Part shown: piece after piece, positions 8,612 to 17,707 of the stretch
How the letters are laid out: each line of letters starts with the position of its first letter
How positions within the stretch are numbered: position 1 is the first letter of the stretch
Source of the DNA: F1-20-MAGs016 sp046086245
GTDB taxonomy: Bacteria > Planctomycetota > Planctomycetia > Pirellulales > UBA1268
Reading direction: 5' to 3'
Assembly (NCBI GenBank): GCA_046086245.1
Contig: JBJSXB010000253.1
Coordinates: 1 to 52,526 of the forward strand
DNA length: 52,526 nt
Notes under the pieces: generated by a model
Seen by the model: the letters and a program-made list of their open reading frames with translations, nothing else
What the model was told of the DNA's origin: nothing
Databases searched by the model: none
Position numbers and translations under genes: made by a program

Positions 8612-8655
8612 TCGTCGGCCCGCGAGTGGGTTTGCGGCGATGCGCGGACCGGCGG

Positions 8656-8661
8656 TAGCAT
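8656..8661 (+). promoter_or_regulatory. Possible -10 hexamer for the thioredoxin-like gene
   Basis: TAGCAT lies 78 bases before the ATG at 8739. TTGCGG at 8632-8637 is an 18-bp-spaced weak -35 candidate. Confidence 0.3.
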
Positions 8662-8738
8662 CCCGTGGCGGTTCGGCATCCACACCGCGTTGGCTGCCGT
8701 CGTCGCTCCCCGGCCACCGTTTTCTTCCCGAGGCATCC

Positions 8739-9899
8739 ATGCACGCTTTTGCCGTGGTCCGTCGGCCCCTGTTCGCACTCGTGGCGTCGCTCGCCGTGGC
8801 GACGGCGTCGGGACCGCTCGCTGCGCAGAACGAGCCACCCGCCAACCCGGCGGCCGGCGCCGCGGGCGTGCCGCCGCTGCCCGACGGGGAGCCGCAGGAA
8901 TTGCTGCAGTTCGTCGACAAGGTACTGGCGCAGCCCGTGCCCCCGGCGCCGCGTGACGTGACCATGAAGCTGTTCCGGGAACGGGCCGCGCTGGCGTACG
9001 AGGCATCCGACAAGGTTCTCGGCCGGGTTAAGACCGACGACGCCACGTACGAGCCGGCGGTGCGCATGAAGCTGCGCAGCCTCATGATGCTCGCGCAACT
9101 GGGGGACGAATCGGCTCCGGGCAAGCTCGGCGAGTTCGCCGCCACGCTCGTCGATTCGCCGTCGAAGACGCTCGCCCGCGAAGCCCGGCGGATGACGATC
9201 ATCGCCGACATGCAGGGGGTGTTCGCGAAACGTGACGTGTCGAGCGCCGGGGCGATCCTCGAGCGGATCGAAGCCCTCGCCAAGGACGATCCCAGCGACG
9301 GAGACACCGCCAATCTCGCCATGCAGACCGCCACGGCCCTCGAGCAATTCCCCGGCGGCGACGCCTTGTCGAAGGAGCTCTACCGCCGGCTCGGGCCGGT
9401 GTTCGAGGGCAGCGACAACGAGCGCACCAAGGCGGTGGGCACGATGTTCGCCGGCGTGTTGCGGCGGCAGGAACTGCCCGGCAACGCGATGGAAATCAGT
9501 GGCACGAACATGGACGGCAGCGCGTTCGACCAGAAGCAACTCGACGGCAAGGTGGTGCTCGTCGATTTCTGGGCGACGTGGTGCGGCCCGTGCATCGCCG
9601 AGATGCCCAACGTGCTCGAGCAGTACGCCAAGTACCACGACAAGGGTTTCGAGGTGGTCGGGGTGAGTCTCGACACCGATCGTGCCGCGCTCGAAGCGTT
9701 CATCGCCGACCAGAAGATCCCCTGGATCGTCCTTCACGAACAGGGGCTCGCCGCCGCCAAGGGGCATCCGCTGGCGATGCACTACGGCATCACCGGCATC
9801 CCGACGGTGATCCTCATCGGGCGGGACGGCAAGGTGGTCTCGATGGACGTGCGCGGGGAGAAGCTCGGGCTCGAACTCGCCAAACTCTTCAAGGAGTGA
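8739..9899 (+). CDS. TlpA/ResA-like thioredoxin-fold protein, exported
   Basis: A 386-residue protein with a signal peptide (VRRPLFALVASLAVATASG, then LAAQ). A helical region covers about 40-245. The C-terminal 140 residues form a TlpA/AhpC-TSA redoxin domain: V-V-L-V-D-F-W-A-T-W-C-G-P-C with Cys282 and Cys285 as the redox pair, then F-E-V-V-G-V-S-L-D and G-I-T-G-I-P-T-V-I-L-I-G, which includes the cis-Pro. Such proteins reduce disulfides outside the cytoplasm, for example in cytochrome c maturation. The target here is unknown. The long helical N-terminal half is common in planctomycete redoxins and may bind a partner. The ATG at 8739 was chosen because the signal peptide follows it directly. 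Confidence 0.88.
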   Translation: MHAFAVVRRPLFALVASLAVATASGPLAAQNEPPANPAAGAAGVPPLPDGEPQELLQFVDKVLAQPVPPAPRDVTMKLFRERAALAYEASDKVLGRVKTDDATYEPAVRMKLRSLMMLAQLGDESAPGKLGEFAATLVDSPSKTLAREARRMTIIADMQGVFAKRDVSSAGAILERIEALAKDDPSDGDTANLAMQTATALEQFPGGDALSKELYRRLGPVFEGSDNERTKAVGTMFAGVLRRQELPGNAMEISGTNMDGSAFDQKQLDGKVVLVDFWATWCGPCIAEMPNVLEQYAKYHDKGFEVVGVSLDTDRAALEAFIADQKIPWIVLHEQGLAAAKGHPLAMHYGITGIPTVILIGRDGKVVSMDVRGEKLGLELAKLFKE

Positions 9900-9909
9900 G
9901 GGTCGCGCC

Positions 9910-11052
9910 GTGACCGATTCCCCCGGGGCCTCAGGTGCCACCCGGCGCGGCGTGGTCGCGCTGCGGGCAGGTCGTTTCGATTCCTCGGGCATTCGCAAGG
10001 TCTTCGATCTCGCTGCCCGGCTCCAGGATCCGATCAACCTCTCGATCGGCCAGCCCGACTTCCCGATGCCGGCGGAGGCGTGCCGGGCGGCCAAGGAGGC
10101 GATCGACGCCGGTCGCAACGGCTACACGCCGACCCAGGGGATCGGTCCCCTTCGTGAACGGCTCGAGGCCCGCGTCCGTGCCGAGACGGGGCAGCCCGCC
10201 CGCGCGCTGTGCGTGACCAGCGGATCGAGCGGCGCGCTGGCGGTGGTGCTGATGTCGATCCTCGACCCGGGCGACGAGGTGATCGTCTTCGAGCCCGCGT
10301 TCGTCATGTACCGCCCGCTCGTCGAGTTCCTCGGCGGCCACTGCGTGGCGATCGACACCAGCCCGACGTTCCAGATCGACGTCGATCGTGTCGCCGCCTC
10401 GATCGGCCCCCGGACGCGGGCGATCCTCCTCAATACGCCCGCCAACCCGACCGGCGTCGTCGTCGACGCGGCGACCGTCACGGCGCTGGCGCGGCTCGCC
10501 GAGGCGCGCGGCGTGACGCTGATCAGTGACGAGTTGTACCGCTCGTTCTGCTACGACGGCCCCTTCCATTCGCCGGCGACGGTATCGGAATCGGTCGTGG
10601 TGATCGACGGCTTCTCGAAATCCCACGCGATGACGGGCTGGCGCGTGGGGTGGGTGCACGGGCCGCGGGCGATCGTCGAGACCTGCACGATGCTGCAGCA
10701 ATACACCTTCGTCTGTGCACCGCAGGTGGGCCAGTGGGCGGCGCTGGCGGCGCTCGACGCGCCGATGGACGTGCCGCTCGAGGCATGCCGCCGCAAGCGC
10801 GACCGGTTGATGGCGGCGCTCGCCGGGCACTATCGATTCGTGCGCCCCGGTGGGGCGTTCTACCTCTATCCCGAGGCCCCCGGCGGATCGGGCACACGGT
10901 TCGCGGCCCGGGCGGTGGAGCGCGAGAAGCTGCTGGTCGTGCCCGGCGACGTCTTCGGTGCCGCCGACACCCACTTCCGCATCGCCTACACGGTGAGCGA
11001 TGCGATGCTCGAGCGCGGCATCGCGGCACTCCTCCGGCTCGCCGCGGCCTGA
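9910..11052 (+). CDS. PLP-dependent class I/II aminotransferase
   Basis: A 380-residue cytosolic fold-type I aminotransferase (AspC/alanine-aminotransferase-like). Visible motifs are the substrate loop S-I-G-Q-P-D-F, the N-T-P-A-N-P-T-G motif, S-D-E-L-Y, and the Schiff-base lysine in D-G-F-S-K-S-H (Lys237), followed by M-T-G-W-R-V-G-W. A C-terminal arginine in F-R-I-A-Y would bind the substrate carboxylate. The start is a GTG ten bases after the thioredoxin-like gene, so the two are probably co-transcribed. Substrate specificity cannot be read from the sequence; aspartate, alanine or aromatic amino acids are all possible. It converges on clpX with a 57-bp gap. Confidence 0.9.
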   Translation: MTDSPGASGATRRGVVALRAGRFDSSGIRKVFDLAARLQDPINLSIGQPDFPMPAEACRAAKEAIDAGRNGYTPTQGIGPLRERLEARVRAETGQPARALCVTSGSSGALAVVLMSILDPGDEVIVFEPAFVMYRPLVEFLGGHCVAIDTSPTFQIDVDRVAASIGPRTRAILLNTPANPTGVVVDAATVTALARLAEARGVTLISDELYRSFCYDGPFHSPATVSESVVVIDGFSKSHAMTGWRVGWVHGPRAIVETCTMLQQYTFVCAPQVGQWAALAALDAPMDVPLEACRRKRDRLMAALAGHYRFVRPGGAFYLYPEAPGGSGTRFAARAVEREKLLVVPGDVFGAADTHFRIAYTVSDAMLERGIAALLRLAAA

Positions 11053-11109
11053 CCCGGGCCGCGGCCCGGTCGCGCCCGTGTGTCGCGGTGCGTCAGGCCG
11101 AGCGGTGCG

Positions 11110-12399
11110 TCAGGCCGACTTGTGGCGGGCCTCGCGGATCGGCTCGACCGGTTCGGCGCCCTCGACGTTCCGGTCGGTGATGACGTAGCTCGCGCCGGCG
11201 TTCTCCGGCAGGTCGAACATCACGTCGAGCATCACGTCCTCGATGATCGACCGCAGGCCGCGGGCGCCGGTCTCCTTGCGCATCGCCTTGCGCGCGATCG
11301 CCACCAGTGCCTCGTCGGTGAACTCGAGGGTGCAGTTCTCCATGCCGAACAGCTTCTGGTATTGCTTGACGAGGGCGTTCTTCGGCTCCCGGAGCACCTT
11401 CACCAGGGCCCCCTCGTCGAGCGGCTTCAGCGACGAGATCACCGGCAGGCGGCCCTCCAGCTCGGGGATCAGGCCGAATTCGAGGATGTCGTCGGAGTCG
11501 ACCTGCGGCAGGAGTTCCGCCAGGTCGGCGTCGACCCTGACGCCGCCTGATTGCGAAAAGCCGATCGACCGCTTGCCGAGGCGGCGGCCGATGATCTTGT
11601 CGATGCCGACGAAGGTGCCACCGCAGATGAAGAGGATGTTCGAGGTGTCGATCTGGATGTACTGCTGCTCGGGATGCTTGCGGCCTCCCTGCGGCGGCAC
11701 GTTGGCGACGGTCCCCTCGAGCATCTTGAGGAGCGCCTGCTGAACCCCCTCGCCCGAGACGTCGCGGGTGATGGAGACGTTTTGGCTCGTCTTCCCGATC
11801 TTGTCGATTTCATCGATGTAGAGCACGCCGCGCTGGGCCGCCTCGATGTCGAAGTCGGCCGCGTTGAGGAGCTTGAGCAGGAGATTCTCCACGTCCTCGC
11901 CGACGTAGCCCGCCTCGGTCAGCGTGGTGGCGTCACCGATGGCGAACGGCACGTTGAGGATCCGCGCGAGCGTCCGCGCCAGCAGCGTCTTCCCGCTCCC
12001 GGTGGGACCGAGGAGGAGAATGTTCGATTTCTCCACCTCGACGTCGGACGATTCGCTCCCGAGGGTGAGCCGCTTGTAGTGGCTGTGGACCGCGACGGCG
12101 AGTACGCGTTTGGCGTGTTCCTGTCCGATGACGTACTCGTCGAGGTGCGACACGATCGCCCGGGGCGAGGGGATCGAGGTGAACAGCTGCTTGCTCGAAC
12201 CGCGGCGCCGTTTCTCCTGGTCGAGGATCGACTGGCAGAGTTCGATGCACTCGCCGCAGATGTAGACGTCACCCGGCCCCTCGACGAGCGGGCCCACGTC
12301 GCGGTAACTCTTGCGGCAGAACGAGCAGAAGGCGTTCTTCTTCGTCGTTCCACCGGCGCCACGACGACCGATGTTGTTGACGTCTTTGCCGTTGGGCAT
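11110..12399 (-). CDS. clpX: ATP-dependent Clp protease ATP-binding subunit ClpX
   Basis: A 429-residue AAA+ unfoldase that feeds substrates to ClpP. An N-terminal zinc finger (C-S-F-C at about 22-25 and C-G-E-C-I-E-L-C at about 48-55) is followed by Walker A G-P-T-G-S-G-K-T, Walker B Y-I-D-E-I-D-K-I and the pore and sensor regions ending in T-G-A-R-G-L-R-S-I-I-E. Length and domain order are standard. A basic leader of about 20 residues precedes the zinc finger. No clpP lies next to it in this window, unlike the common clpP-clpX pair. A small membrane-protein gene lies 95 bp upstream on the same strand and may be co-transcribed. Confidence 0.97.
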   Translation of the reverse strand: MPNGKDVNNIGRRGAGGTTKKNAFCSFCRKSYRDVGPLVEGPGDVYICGECIELCQSILDQEKRRRGSSKQLFTSIPSPRAIVSHLDEYVIGQEHAKRVLAVAVHSHYKRLTLGSESSDVEVEKSNILLLGPTGSGKTLLARTLARILNVPFAIGDATTLTEAGYVGEDVENLLLKLLNAADFDIEAAQRGVLYIDEIDKIGKTSQNVSITRDVSGEGVQQALLKMLEGTVANVPPQGGRKHPEQQYIQIDTSNILFICGGTFVGIDKIIGRRLGKRSIGFSQSGGVRVDADLAELLPQVDSDDILEFGLIPELEGRLPVISSLKPLDEGALVKVLREPKNALVKQYQKLFGMENCTLEFTDEALVAIARKAMRKETGARGLRSIIEDVMLDVMFDLPENAGASYVITDRNVEGAEPVEPIREARHKSA

Positions 12400-12494
12400 T
12401 GGTGGTCGGACCCTGGAGGAGGCGGGAATCGAATACTACAGGTCGCGACGAACCGCCGTTCCCGAACGCCGGGGAGACGGCGCCGCCGCACCCG

Positions 12495-12767
12495 TCAGGC
12501 CGCCCCATCCCGGGATGTCGGTTCCGACAGGCGTGGCTCGACGAGCGTTCTTATCTTTCGGTATTCAGCGTCACTCAGAACACCCTTGTCGCGCAGATTC
12601 CGGTATTCGAGGAGGGCGTCGCGCCAGTCGGAGCCGTCTCCACCCGAATGATCGGACGGGCCACCGAGCAACCGCGTGCGGACGAAATGGATCGCCCCCA
12701 CCGCCACGGCGATCGTGGCGGCCAGCACCAGCGCGTTGACGACGAAGGTCCAGCTTTCCGACGACAC
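12495..12767 (-). CDS. Small membrane protein with SHOCT-like C-terminus
   Basis: A 90-residue protein. One membrane segment (FVVNALVLAATIAVAVGAIHF) at about 8-28 is followed by a Gly/Asp-rich linker. The C-terminal helix pair reads E-Y-R-N-L-R-D-K-G-V-L-S-D-A-E-Y-R-K-I-R, which matches the short SHOCT-type 'length-x-x-G-x-L-(T/S)-x-x-E-(F/Y)-x-x-x-K' pattern of small membrane or oligomerisation proteins. It lies upstream of clpX on the same strand. A minus-strand CATAAT at 12874-12869 could be its -10. Function is unknown; a link to ClpX rests only on position. Confidence 0.7.
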   Translation of the reverse strand: MSSESWTFVVNALVLAATIAVAVGAIHFVRTRLLGGPSDHSGGDGSDWRDALLEYRNLRDKGVLSDAEYRKIRTLVEPRLSEPTSRDGAA

Positions 12768-13051
12768 GGTGGGAATGGTTTCCTTCCGGCTCGAACCCCG
12801 CTGCCGGGGACCCGAAGGGGGACCTGCCGGCGGTGGTGGGATGCCGATCCGACCGCGATTCTTCGACGATTATGGCGGTGCCGCGATACCCGGGTCCATA
12901 CGACACCTGCCGCGTCTTCCTGATTCCACCATTTTTCGCCGCCACCGCAGTCGCCGGGGGCGCGTCACAGGATGGGGAAGACCCGGTGGGTTTTGTCTCC
13001 GATGAGGCCGGCGGGTGACCATTCCGCCGGGGACGGTCGATCCTTCCCGAC

Positions 13052-14797
13052 ATGGTGTGCGCATCCCATCGATCCGTCGCCCGGCGCTGCCCTCCCCCGC
13101 AACGGTGGCGGGGCCGCTGGCTCGTGTGGGCAGCCGTGCTGGCGTGGCCGCTGGCGTCCGCGCTGGGCTCCGACGACCCCCCTGCCCCGGTCCAACTGCC
13201 GGAGTTGGTCCGCACCAAGCAGACGGTGTTCTCACTTCCCTTCCGGGTCGCCAAACCGCAAGCCGCCGATCGGGCCGCCACGCGCGTCGTGCTCGGTGTG
13301 TCGCGCGACCTCGGGGCGACGTGGCAGGATGCGGGAACCGCGGCCCCGTCCGCCGGTGCGATCACGTTCCGGGCGACGACCGACGGCGAGTACTGGTTCC
13401 GTTTCCGGGCCATCGACTCCCAGGGCCGGGAACGCGGCGGTGAAGGCCCCGACCTGCGCGTGCTCGTCGACGCGGCGGCGCCGCGTCTGGTGGCGCGGGT
13501 ATGGCGCGGGGGCGACGGCGAGATCGTCTGCCGGTACGCCGCCGCCGACGACTCGATCCGACTCGATTCGCTCGACATGTCGTACCGCGGCAAGGGTGAC
13601 ACCGAGTGGAAACGCATCGCCGCCGAGGGAATCCTCGCCCGGGAGTCCCCGGCGCACCTGGTCGGCGAGGAGATCTGGTGGGCCGGCGAGAAGGTCGAAT
13701 CGCTGACGGTACGGATCGCGATCGCCGACGGCTCCGGCAACCGGACCGCCAAGGAGTTCCATCTCGAAGCGTCCGATCCGCGCGTCGATCAGGCGGCGCT
13801 CGCGCTCGAACTGGGCGTCCCCGCGCTGCCGGCCTCCGGTGCGTCGAACGCGGCGCTGCCCACCGTCGAGCCCGGTCAACTCGGCCGCGTCGATGAACCG
13901 CCCGCCCCTCCGAGCGATCAACCATCCCCCGCCCCGGGCGGTTGGGCCGCGGAGCCGGCGACGCGCTTCCCTTCCGAACGACCGACCGCGTCGGCCACGA
14001 CGATGGCGTCGGTCGATCCGCCGAGCGTCCTCCTGCGGCCGGTGAGTTCGTCGGCCGCGCCGACGCCCGTGCCCCCGTTGACGGTGCGCCCGCTCGCCAC
14101 CGGGCCCGAGGCCACGCCCCAGCGCGTGGCGAGCCCGCCGAGCGAATACCGGGGCAAGCCACTCCACATCGTCAATAGCCGCCGTTTCAGTTGGGACTAC
14201 GAGATCGAGGAGCGGCCCGACGGCGCCGCGGTGCAGGTCGAGCTGTGGAGCACGCTCGACGGCGGTGTCACCTGGCAACGCGCGGCGATCGACCAGGATG
14301 CTTCCAGCCCGATCGACGTTTCACTGCCGACGGTCGGACTGTACGGCTTCCGGCTGGAGATCGTCCCCGTGCAGCCCGCCGGAAGTCCCGGACCGCGGTC
14401 GGGCGCGGCGCCGGAGGGATGGATCGGCGTCGACGACGAGCCGCCACAGGTGGAGTTGATCGGTGTCGATGAAGTCCGGGCCGGTGGCCCGGCGGTGGTG
14501 GTGATCCGCTATCTCTCTCGCGACCAACTGCTCGTGCCCGGTGCGGTGCGTCTGCTCTACTCCCCGACGGCGGACGGTCCCTGGGCGACGATCGCCGAGG
14601 GACTCGCGGCCCAGGGGGAGCATCGCTGGCAGCCCGACCGCGTCGTCCCGCCGCGGGTCTTCATCCGCGCGGAAGCGACCGATGCCGCGGGCAACGTCGG
14701 TCGCGTCGTCACCCGGGAAGCGGTGTCGACGACCGCCTCGCGCGCCGTCGGGAAGCTGGGCGGCGTGCGCGTGCCCGGCCCCTCCCCCGCGCCCTGA
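13052..14797 (+). CDS. Large secreted protein with repeated beta domains
   Basis: A 581-residue protein. A basic N-terminus and hydrophobic run (WLVWAAVLAWPLASALGS) form a signal peptide. Two similar beta-rich halves, about 30-250 and 365-565, are separated by a Pro/Ser/Ala-rich low-complexity linker (about 265-365). Each half carries a 'S-x-D-L/G-G-x-T-W' motif (V-S-R-D-L-G-A-T-W-Q; S-T-L-D-G-G-V-T-W-Q), a Y-x-F-R strand (Y-W-F-R-F-R-A; Y-G-F-R-L-E-I), then D-x-x-x-P and an A-x-D-A/G-S-G-N element. This suggests an internal duplication of an Ig- or FN3-like unit. No catalytic residues are evident. It precedes holA but is unlikely to be related in function. Confidence 0.72.
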   Translation: MVCASHRSVARRCPPPQRWRGRWLVWAAVLAWPLASALGSDDPPAPVQLPELVRTKQTVFSLPFRVAKPQAADRAATRVVLGVSRDLGATWQDAGTAAPSAGAITFRATTDGEYWFRFRAIDSQGRERGGEGPDLRVLVDAAAPRLVARVWRGGDGEIVCRYAAADDSIRLDSLDMSYRGKGDTEWKRIAAEGILARESPAHLVGEEIWWAGEKVESLTVRIAIADGSGNRTAKEFHLEASDPRVDQAALALELGVPALPASGASNAALPTVEPGQLGRVDEPPAPPSDQPSPAPGGWAAEPATRFPSERPTASATTMASVDPPSVLLRPVSSSAAPTPVPPLTVRPLATGPEATPQRVASPPSEYRGKPLHIVNSRRFSWDYEIEERPDGAAVQVELWSTLDGGVTWQRAAIDQDASSPIDVSLPTVGLYGFRLEIVPVQPAGSPGPRSGAAPEGWIGVDDEPPQVELIGVDEVRAGGPAVVVIRYLSRDQLLVPGAVRLLYSPTADGPWATIAEGLAAQGEHRWQPDRVVPPRVFIRAEATDAAGNVGRVVTREAVSTTASRAVGKLGGVRVPGPSPAP

Positions 14798-14857
14798 CCA
14801 ACGGTCGTCGTCGCACGGGCCGGTGGGAGCTCCGCGCCCGCCCGAGCCGTCAGCGGC

Positions 14858-14863
14858 TACACT
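14858..14863 (+). promoter_or_regulatory. Possible -10 hexamer for holA
   Basis: TACACT lies 54 bases before the holA start, in the context GCTACACTCCGCC. The minus-strand hexamer at 161-156 shares CTACACTCCGCC. No clear -35 was seen. Confidence 0.35.
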
Positions 14864-14916
14864 CCGCCTGCGGTGGCAGCGGCATCCAGGCCCGCGGCTC
14901 CGCCCGGAGCCGGATC

Positions 14917-16059
14917 GTGCCCACCGCACTCGACATTCTCATCGGCGCCCCCTGGGATCCCGGTCCGAACGGCCTGATCGTGCTCGTGGGGGACGAACCC
15001 TTTCTCGCGGGCGAATGGCTCGCCTGGCTGCGTCGCGGATCGGCCGGCGGCGCGGATGCGGATCCCGACCGCCCCGATCCCGGCCGGCGTGATGCCGGCG
15101 ACTGGGGGTGGCGCGAGTTCGACGGCCACGCGCTCGACGACGCGCGCGACGTCTTCGACGAGGCGGCGACGATACCCCTGTTCGGCGGCTCTACGCGCGT
15201 GGCGGTGGTGCGCGGCGCCGATGCCTTCGTGACCGCCAACCGCGAGCGTCTCGAAACGCTCGCGGGGCGGGACCGCGGTGCCGCCGGCATCGTCGTGCTG
15301 GAGGTGAAGTCGTTGCCGTCGAACACGCGGCTGGCCAAGGCGGTGGCGGCGCGGAACGCGCAGATCGATCTCACGGTGCCGCCGAAATACGACCTGGTCC
15401 GTTGGCTCGCCGATTGGGCACAGCGGCGCCACGGCCGGCGCCTGGCCAAGGGCACGGGCGAACGACTCCTCGACCGCCTCGCGGGCGACCTCGGGCGCAT
15501 CGATCAATCCCTGGCGCGATTGGCGGCGGTGGGCGAGGGTCCGATCCCGCCGGAGGCGGTCGACGACGCCGCCGGCAGCCCGCGCGATCGCACGGCGTGG
15601 AGCATGATCGACGCCGCCGCGGCGGGCGACGCGCCGCAGGCGATCGGGCGACTCGCCGAGCTCCTCGACGCCGGTGAGAGCCCGATCGCCCTGGCCGCGC
15701 AGGCCTCGACGGTCCTGCGCCGTCTGGCGACGGCGGCCCGGCTGCTGGCGCTGCCGGCGGCGGCGGGCCGTCCGCCGGACATCGAGGACGCGCTGCGCCA
15801 GGCGGGCGTCCCCGCCTGGCCGAAGGCGCTTCAACAGGCACGCCACTCGCTGACGCGACTCGGTCCGCGCCGCGCGCTGGCGCTACCGCGCTGGCTCCAC
15901 GAACTCGACCGGGCGCTCAAGGGGGCGTCGTCGCGAGGCCCGCGTGCCGGCCTCGCACTCGAGACCCTGTTCTGCCGTTTGGCGGGCGCGGATGCCCGCG
16001 GGGCGAACCTCCCGGCGGCCGCCGCGGGGCCGCCGCGGCCCGGGCCGAAGGGGCGCTAA
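14917..16059 (+). CDS. holA: DNA polymerase III subunit delta
   Basis: HolA opens the sliding clamp as part of the clamp loader. The 380-residue protein has the family opening I-V-L-V-G-D-E-P-F-L-A near residue 25, a D-A-R-D-V-F-D-E-A element with an L-F-G-G-S-T-R-V-A-V-V-R strand, and the D-L-G-R-I-D-Q-S-L-A-R-L helix followed by a helical C-terminal oligomerisation domain. The sequence is divergent but the order fits delta subunits. The start is a GTG at 14917. It is followed 47 bases later by purB. The middle is shorter in conserved residues than in E. coli, as is usual for distant HolA proteins. Confidence 0.85.
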   Translation: MPTALDILIGAPWDPGPNGLIVLVGDEPFLAGEWLAWLRRGSAGGADADPDRPDPGRRDAGDWGWREFDGHALDDARDVFDEAATIPLFGGSTRVAVVRGADAFVTANRERLETLAGRDRGAAGIVVLEVKSLPSNTRLAKAVAARNAQIDLTVPPKYDLVRWLADWAQRRHGRRLAKGTGERLLDRLAGDLGRIDQSLARLAAVGEGPIPPEAVDDAAGSPRDRTAWSMIDAAAAGDAPQAIGRLAELLDAGESPIALAAQASTVLRRLATAARLLALPAAAGRPPDIEDALRQAGVPAWPKALQQARHSLTRLGPRRALALPRWLHELDRALKGASSRGPRAGLALETLFCRLAGADARGANLPAAAAGPPRPGPKGR

Positions 16060-16106
16060 CACGGCGGCGCGGACGAGCCAGTCGAGCGAACGGAAGGAGG
16101 TCGGGC

Positions 16107-17549
16107 GTGGAGTCGGACAGCGAGCCGCAGCGGCACGACGTGTGGAGCAACCCGCTCGCCACCCGCTATGCGTCGGCCGAGATGACGCGGCTGTGGAGCG
16201 ACCATCACCGCTACGGCCTCTGGCGGCGCAGCTGGCTGGCGCTGGCGGAGGCGGAAGCGGAGTTGGGGCTGCCGATCACCCCCGCGCAGCTCGCCGAGCT
16301 GCGCGCCAACGTCGATCGGATCGACTTCGCCAAGGCGGCGGAATACGAGCGGCGGATGCGCCATGATGTTTTCGCCCATCTCCACGCGTTCGCCGACGTC
16401 GCGCCGTCGGCACGGCCGATCATCCACCTCGGGGCGACGAGTGCCTACGTTACCGACAACGTCGATTTGATCCTGATGCGTGAGTCGCTCGATCTCGTCA
16501 TCGCCCGCCTGGCGACGGTGATCGAGCGGCTCGCGGCACGGGCGCTGGAGACGCGGCATCTGGTCTGTCTCGGCCGCACCCATCTGCAGCCCGCACAGCC
16601 GACGACGATCGGCAAACGGATCTGTCTCTGGATCCACGATCTGGTCCTCGATGTCGAGGAGATCGCCCACCGGCGCAAGCTGCTGCGTGCCCGCGGCGTG
16701 AAGGGCACCACGGGCACGCAGGCGAGCTTTCTCGAACTGTTTCACGGCGACCACGCCAAGGTGCGTCGCCTCGACGAATTGGTCGCCCGCAAGCTCGGTT
16801 TTCACTCCTCCTACGAGGTGACCGGCCAGACCTACTCACGCAAGGTCGATTCGCAGGTCGTCGCGGCACTGGCCGGGGTGTCGGAATCGACGCACAAAGC
16901 CGGCAACGATCTGCGCCTCGCGGCCGCCTGGGGGGAACTCGAGGAGCCGTTCGAGAAGGATCAGGTCGGCTCCTCGGCGATGCCCTACAAGCGCAACCCG
17001 ATGCGGGCGGAGCGGATGTGTGGCCTGGGGCGGTTCGTCATGGGGCTGGCGGCGACGGCCGGCCAGACGGCGGCCGTGCAATGGATGGAACGCACGCTCG
17101 ACGACTCCGCGCCGCGGCGCCTGGTGCTGCCGCAGGCCTTCCTCGCGACCGACGCCCAGTTGGTGATCTACGCCAACATCGCCGCCGGTTTGGTCGTGCT
17201 GCCCGGAGCGATCCGCCGCAATCTCGAGGCCCACCTCCCGTTCCTCGCCAGCGAGAAGATCCTCATGGCGGCGACCGCCGCCGGTGGGGATCGGCAGACG
17301 CTCCACGAGGCGCTGCGGACCCACAGCCATGCCGCGACGGCGCGGATCCGCGACGGCCATGCCAACGACCTGGCCGCACGGCTTGCCGCCGATCCGCTCT
17401 TCGACGGCGTCGACATCAACGCGGCGATGAACCCCGACGACCTCGCCGGACGCGCGGCGGCCCAGGTCGAGGAATTCGTCGCCGGCGCCGTGCAGGCGAC
17501 GCTGGCGGGCTGCCCGACCCGGGCGCCGGAGTCACGCCTGGAGGTCTGA
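16107..17549 (+). CDS. purB: Adenylosuccinate lyase
   Basis: PurB performs two fumarate-releasing steps: SAICAR to AICAR in IMP synthesis, and adenylosuccinate to AMP. The 480-residue protein carries the superfamily signature G-S-S-A-M-P-Y-K-R-N-P-M-R-A-E-R at about 290-305, the H-L-G-A-T-S element near 108 and the G-R-T-H-L-Q-P-A-Q-P-T-T element near 157. A strong GGAAGGAGG at 16092-16100 lies six bases before the GTG at 16107 and decides the start. Length is typical. The gene ends before a series of stem-loops shared with the convergent Fur-family gene. Confidence 0.96.
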   Translation: MESDSEPQRHDVWSNPLATRYASAEMTRLWSDHHRYGLWRRSWLALAEAEAELGLPITPAQLAELRANVDRIDFAKAAEYERRMRHDVFAHLHAFADVAPSARPIIHLGATSAYVTDNVDLILMRESLDLVIARLATVIERLAARALETRHLVCLGRTHLQPAQPTTIGKRICLWIHDLVLDVEEIAHRRKLLRARGVKGTTGTQASFLELFHGDHAKVRRLDELVARKLGFHSSYEVTGQTYSRKVDSQVVAALAGVSESTHKAGNDLRLAAAWGELEEPFEKDQVGSSAMPYKRNPMRAERMCGLGRFVMGLAATAGQTAAVQWMERTLDDSAPRRLVLPQAFLATDAQLVIYANIAAGLVVLPGAIRRNLEAHLPFLASEKILMAATAAGGDRQTLHEALRTHSHAATARIRDGHANDLAARLAADPLFDGVDINAAMNPDDLAGRAAAQVEEFVAGAVQATLAGCPTRAPESRLEV

Positions 17550-17606
17550 CGCCGGCCGACGGCTGCCGTCGACAATCCGCTTGCCGCATCTGACGGATCA
17601 GGTGCC

Positions 17607-17673
17607 GGGAGCGCGGCTCCCTCGAACCGTATCGCGTTTCGAGTGGCCAAGGCCATGGATAGGCGTTGGCCAC
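17607..17673. terminator. Series of stem-loops between convergent purB and the Fur-family gene
   Basis: Three inverted repeats lie in a row: GGGAGC/GCTCCC (17607-17621, 3-nt loop), CTCGAA/TTCGAG (17621-17643), and GTGGCCAA/TTGGCCAC (17643-17673, 15-nt loop). Their place between two converging genes suggests transcription termination from both sides. No T-tract follows any of them, so they would be non-canonical intrinsic terminators or RNA-stability hairpins. Confidence 0.45.
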
Positions 17674-17675
17674 CC

Positions 17676-17702
17676 GCTACCAGACGCTGGGCTACCAGAC
17701 GC
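17676..17702. repeat. 12-bp direct repeat with 15-bp period
   Basis: GCTACCAGACGC occurs at 17676-17687 and again at 17691-17702, just past the stop of the Fur-family gene. A partial third copy (GCTAGACGC) spans the stop codon. It looks like a local tandem duplication of the gene's 3' flank. Confidence 0.7.
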
Positions 17703-17707
17703 GGCTG

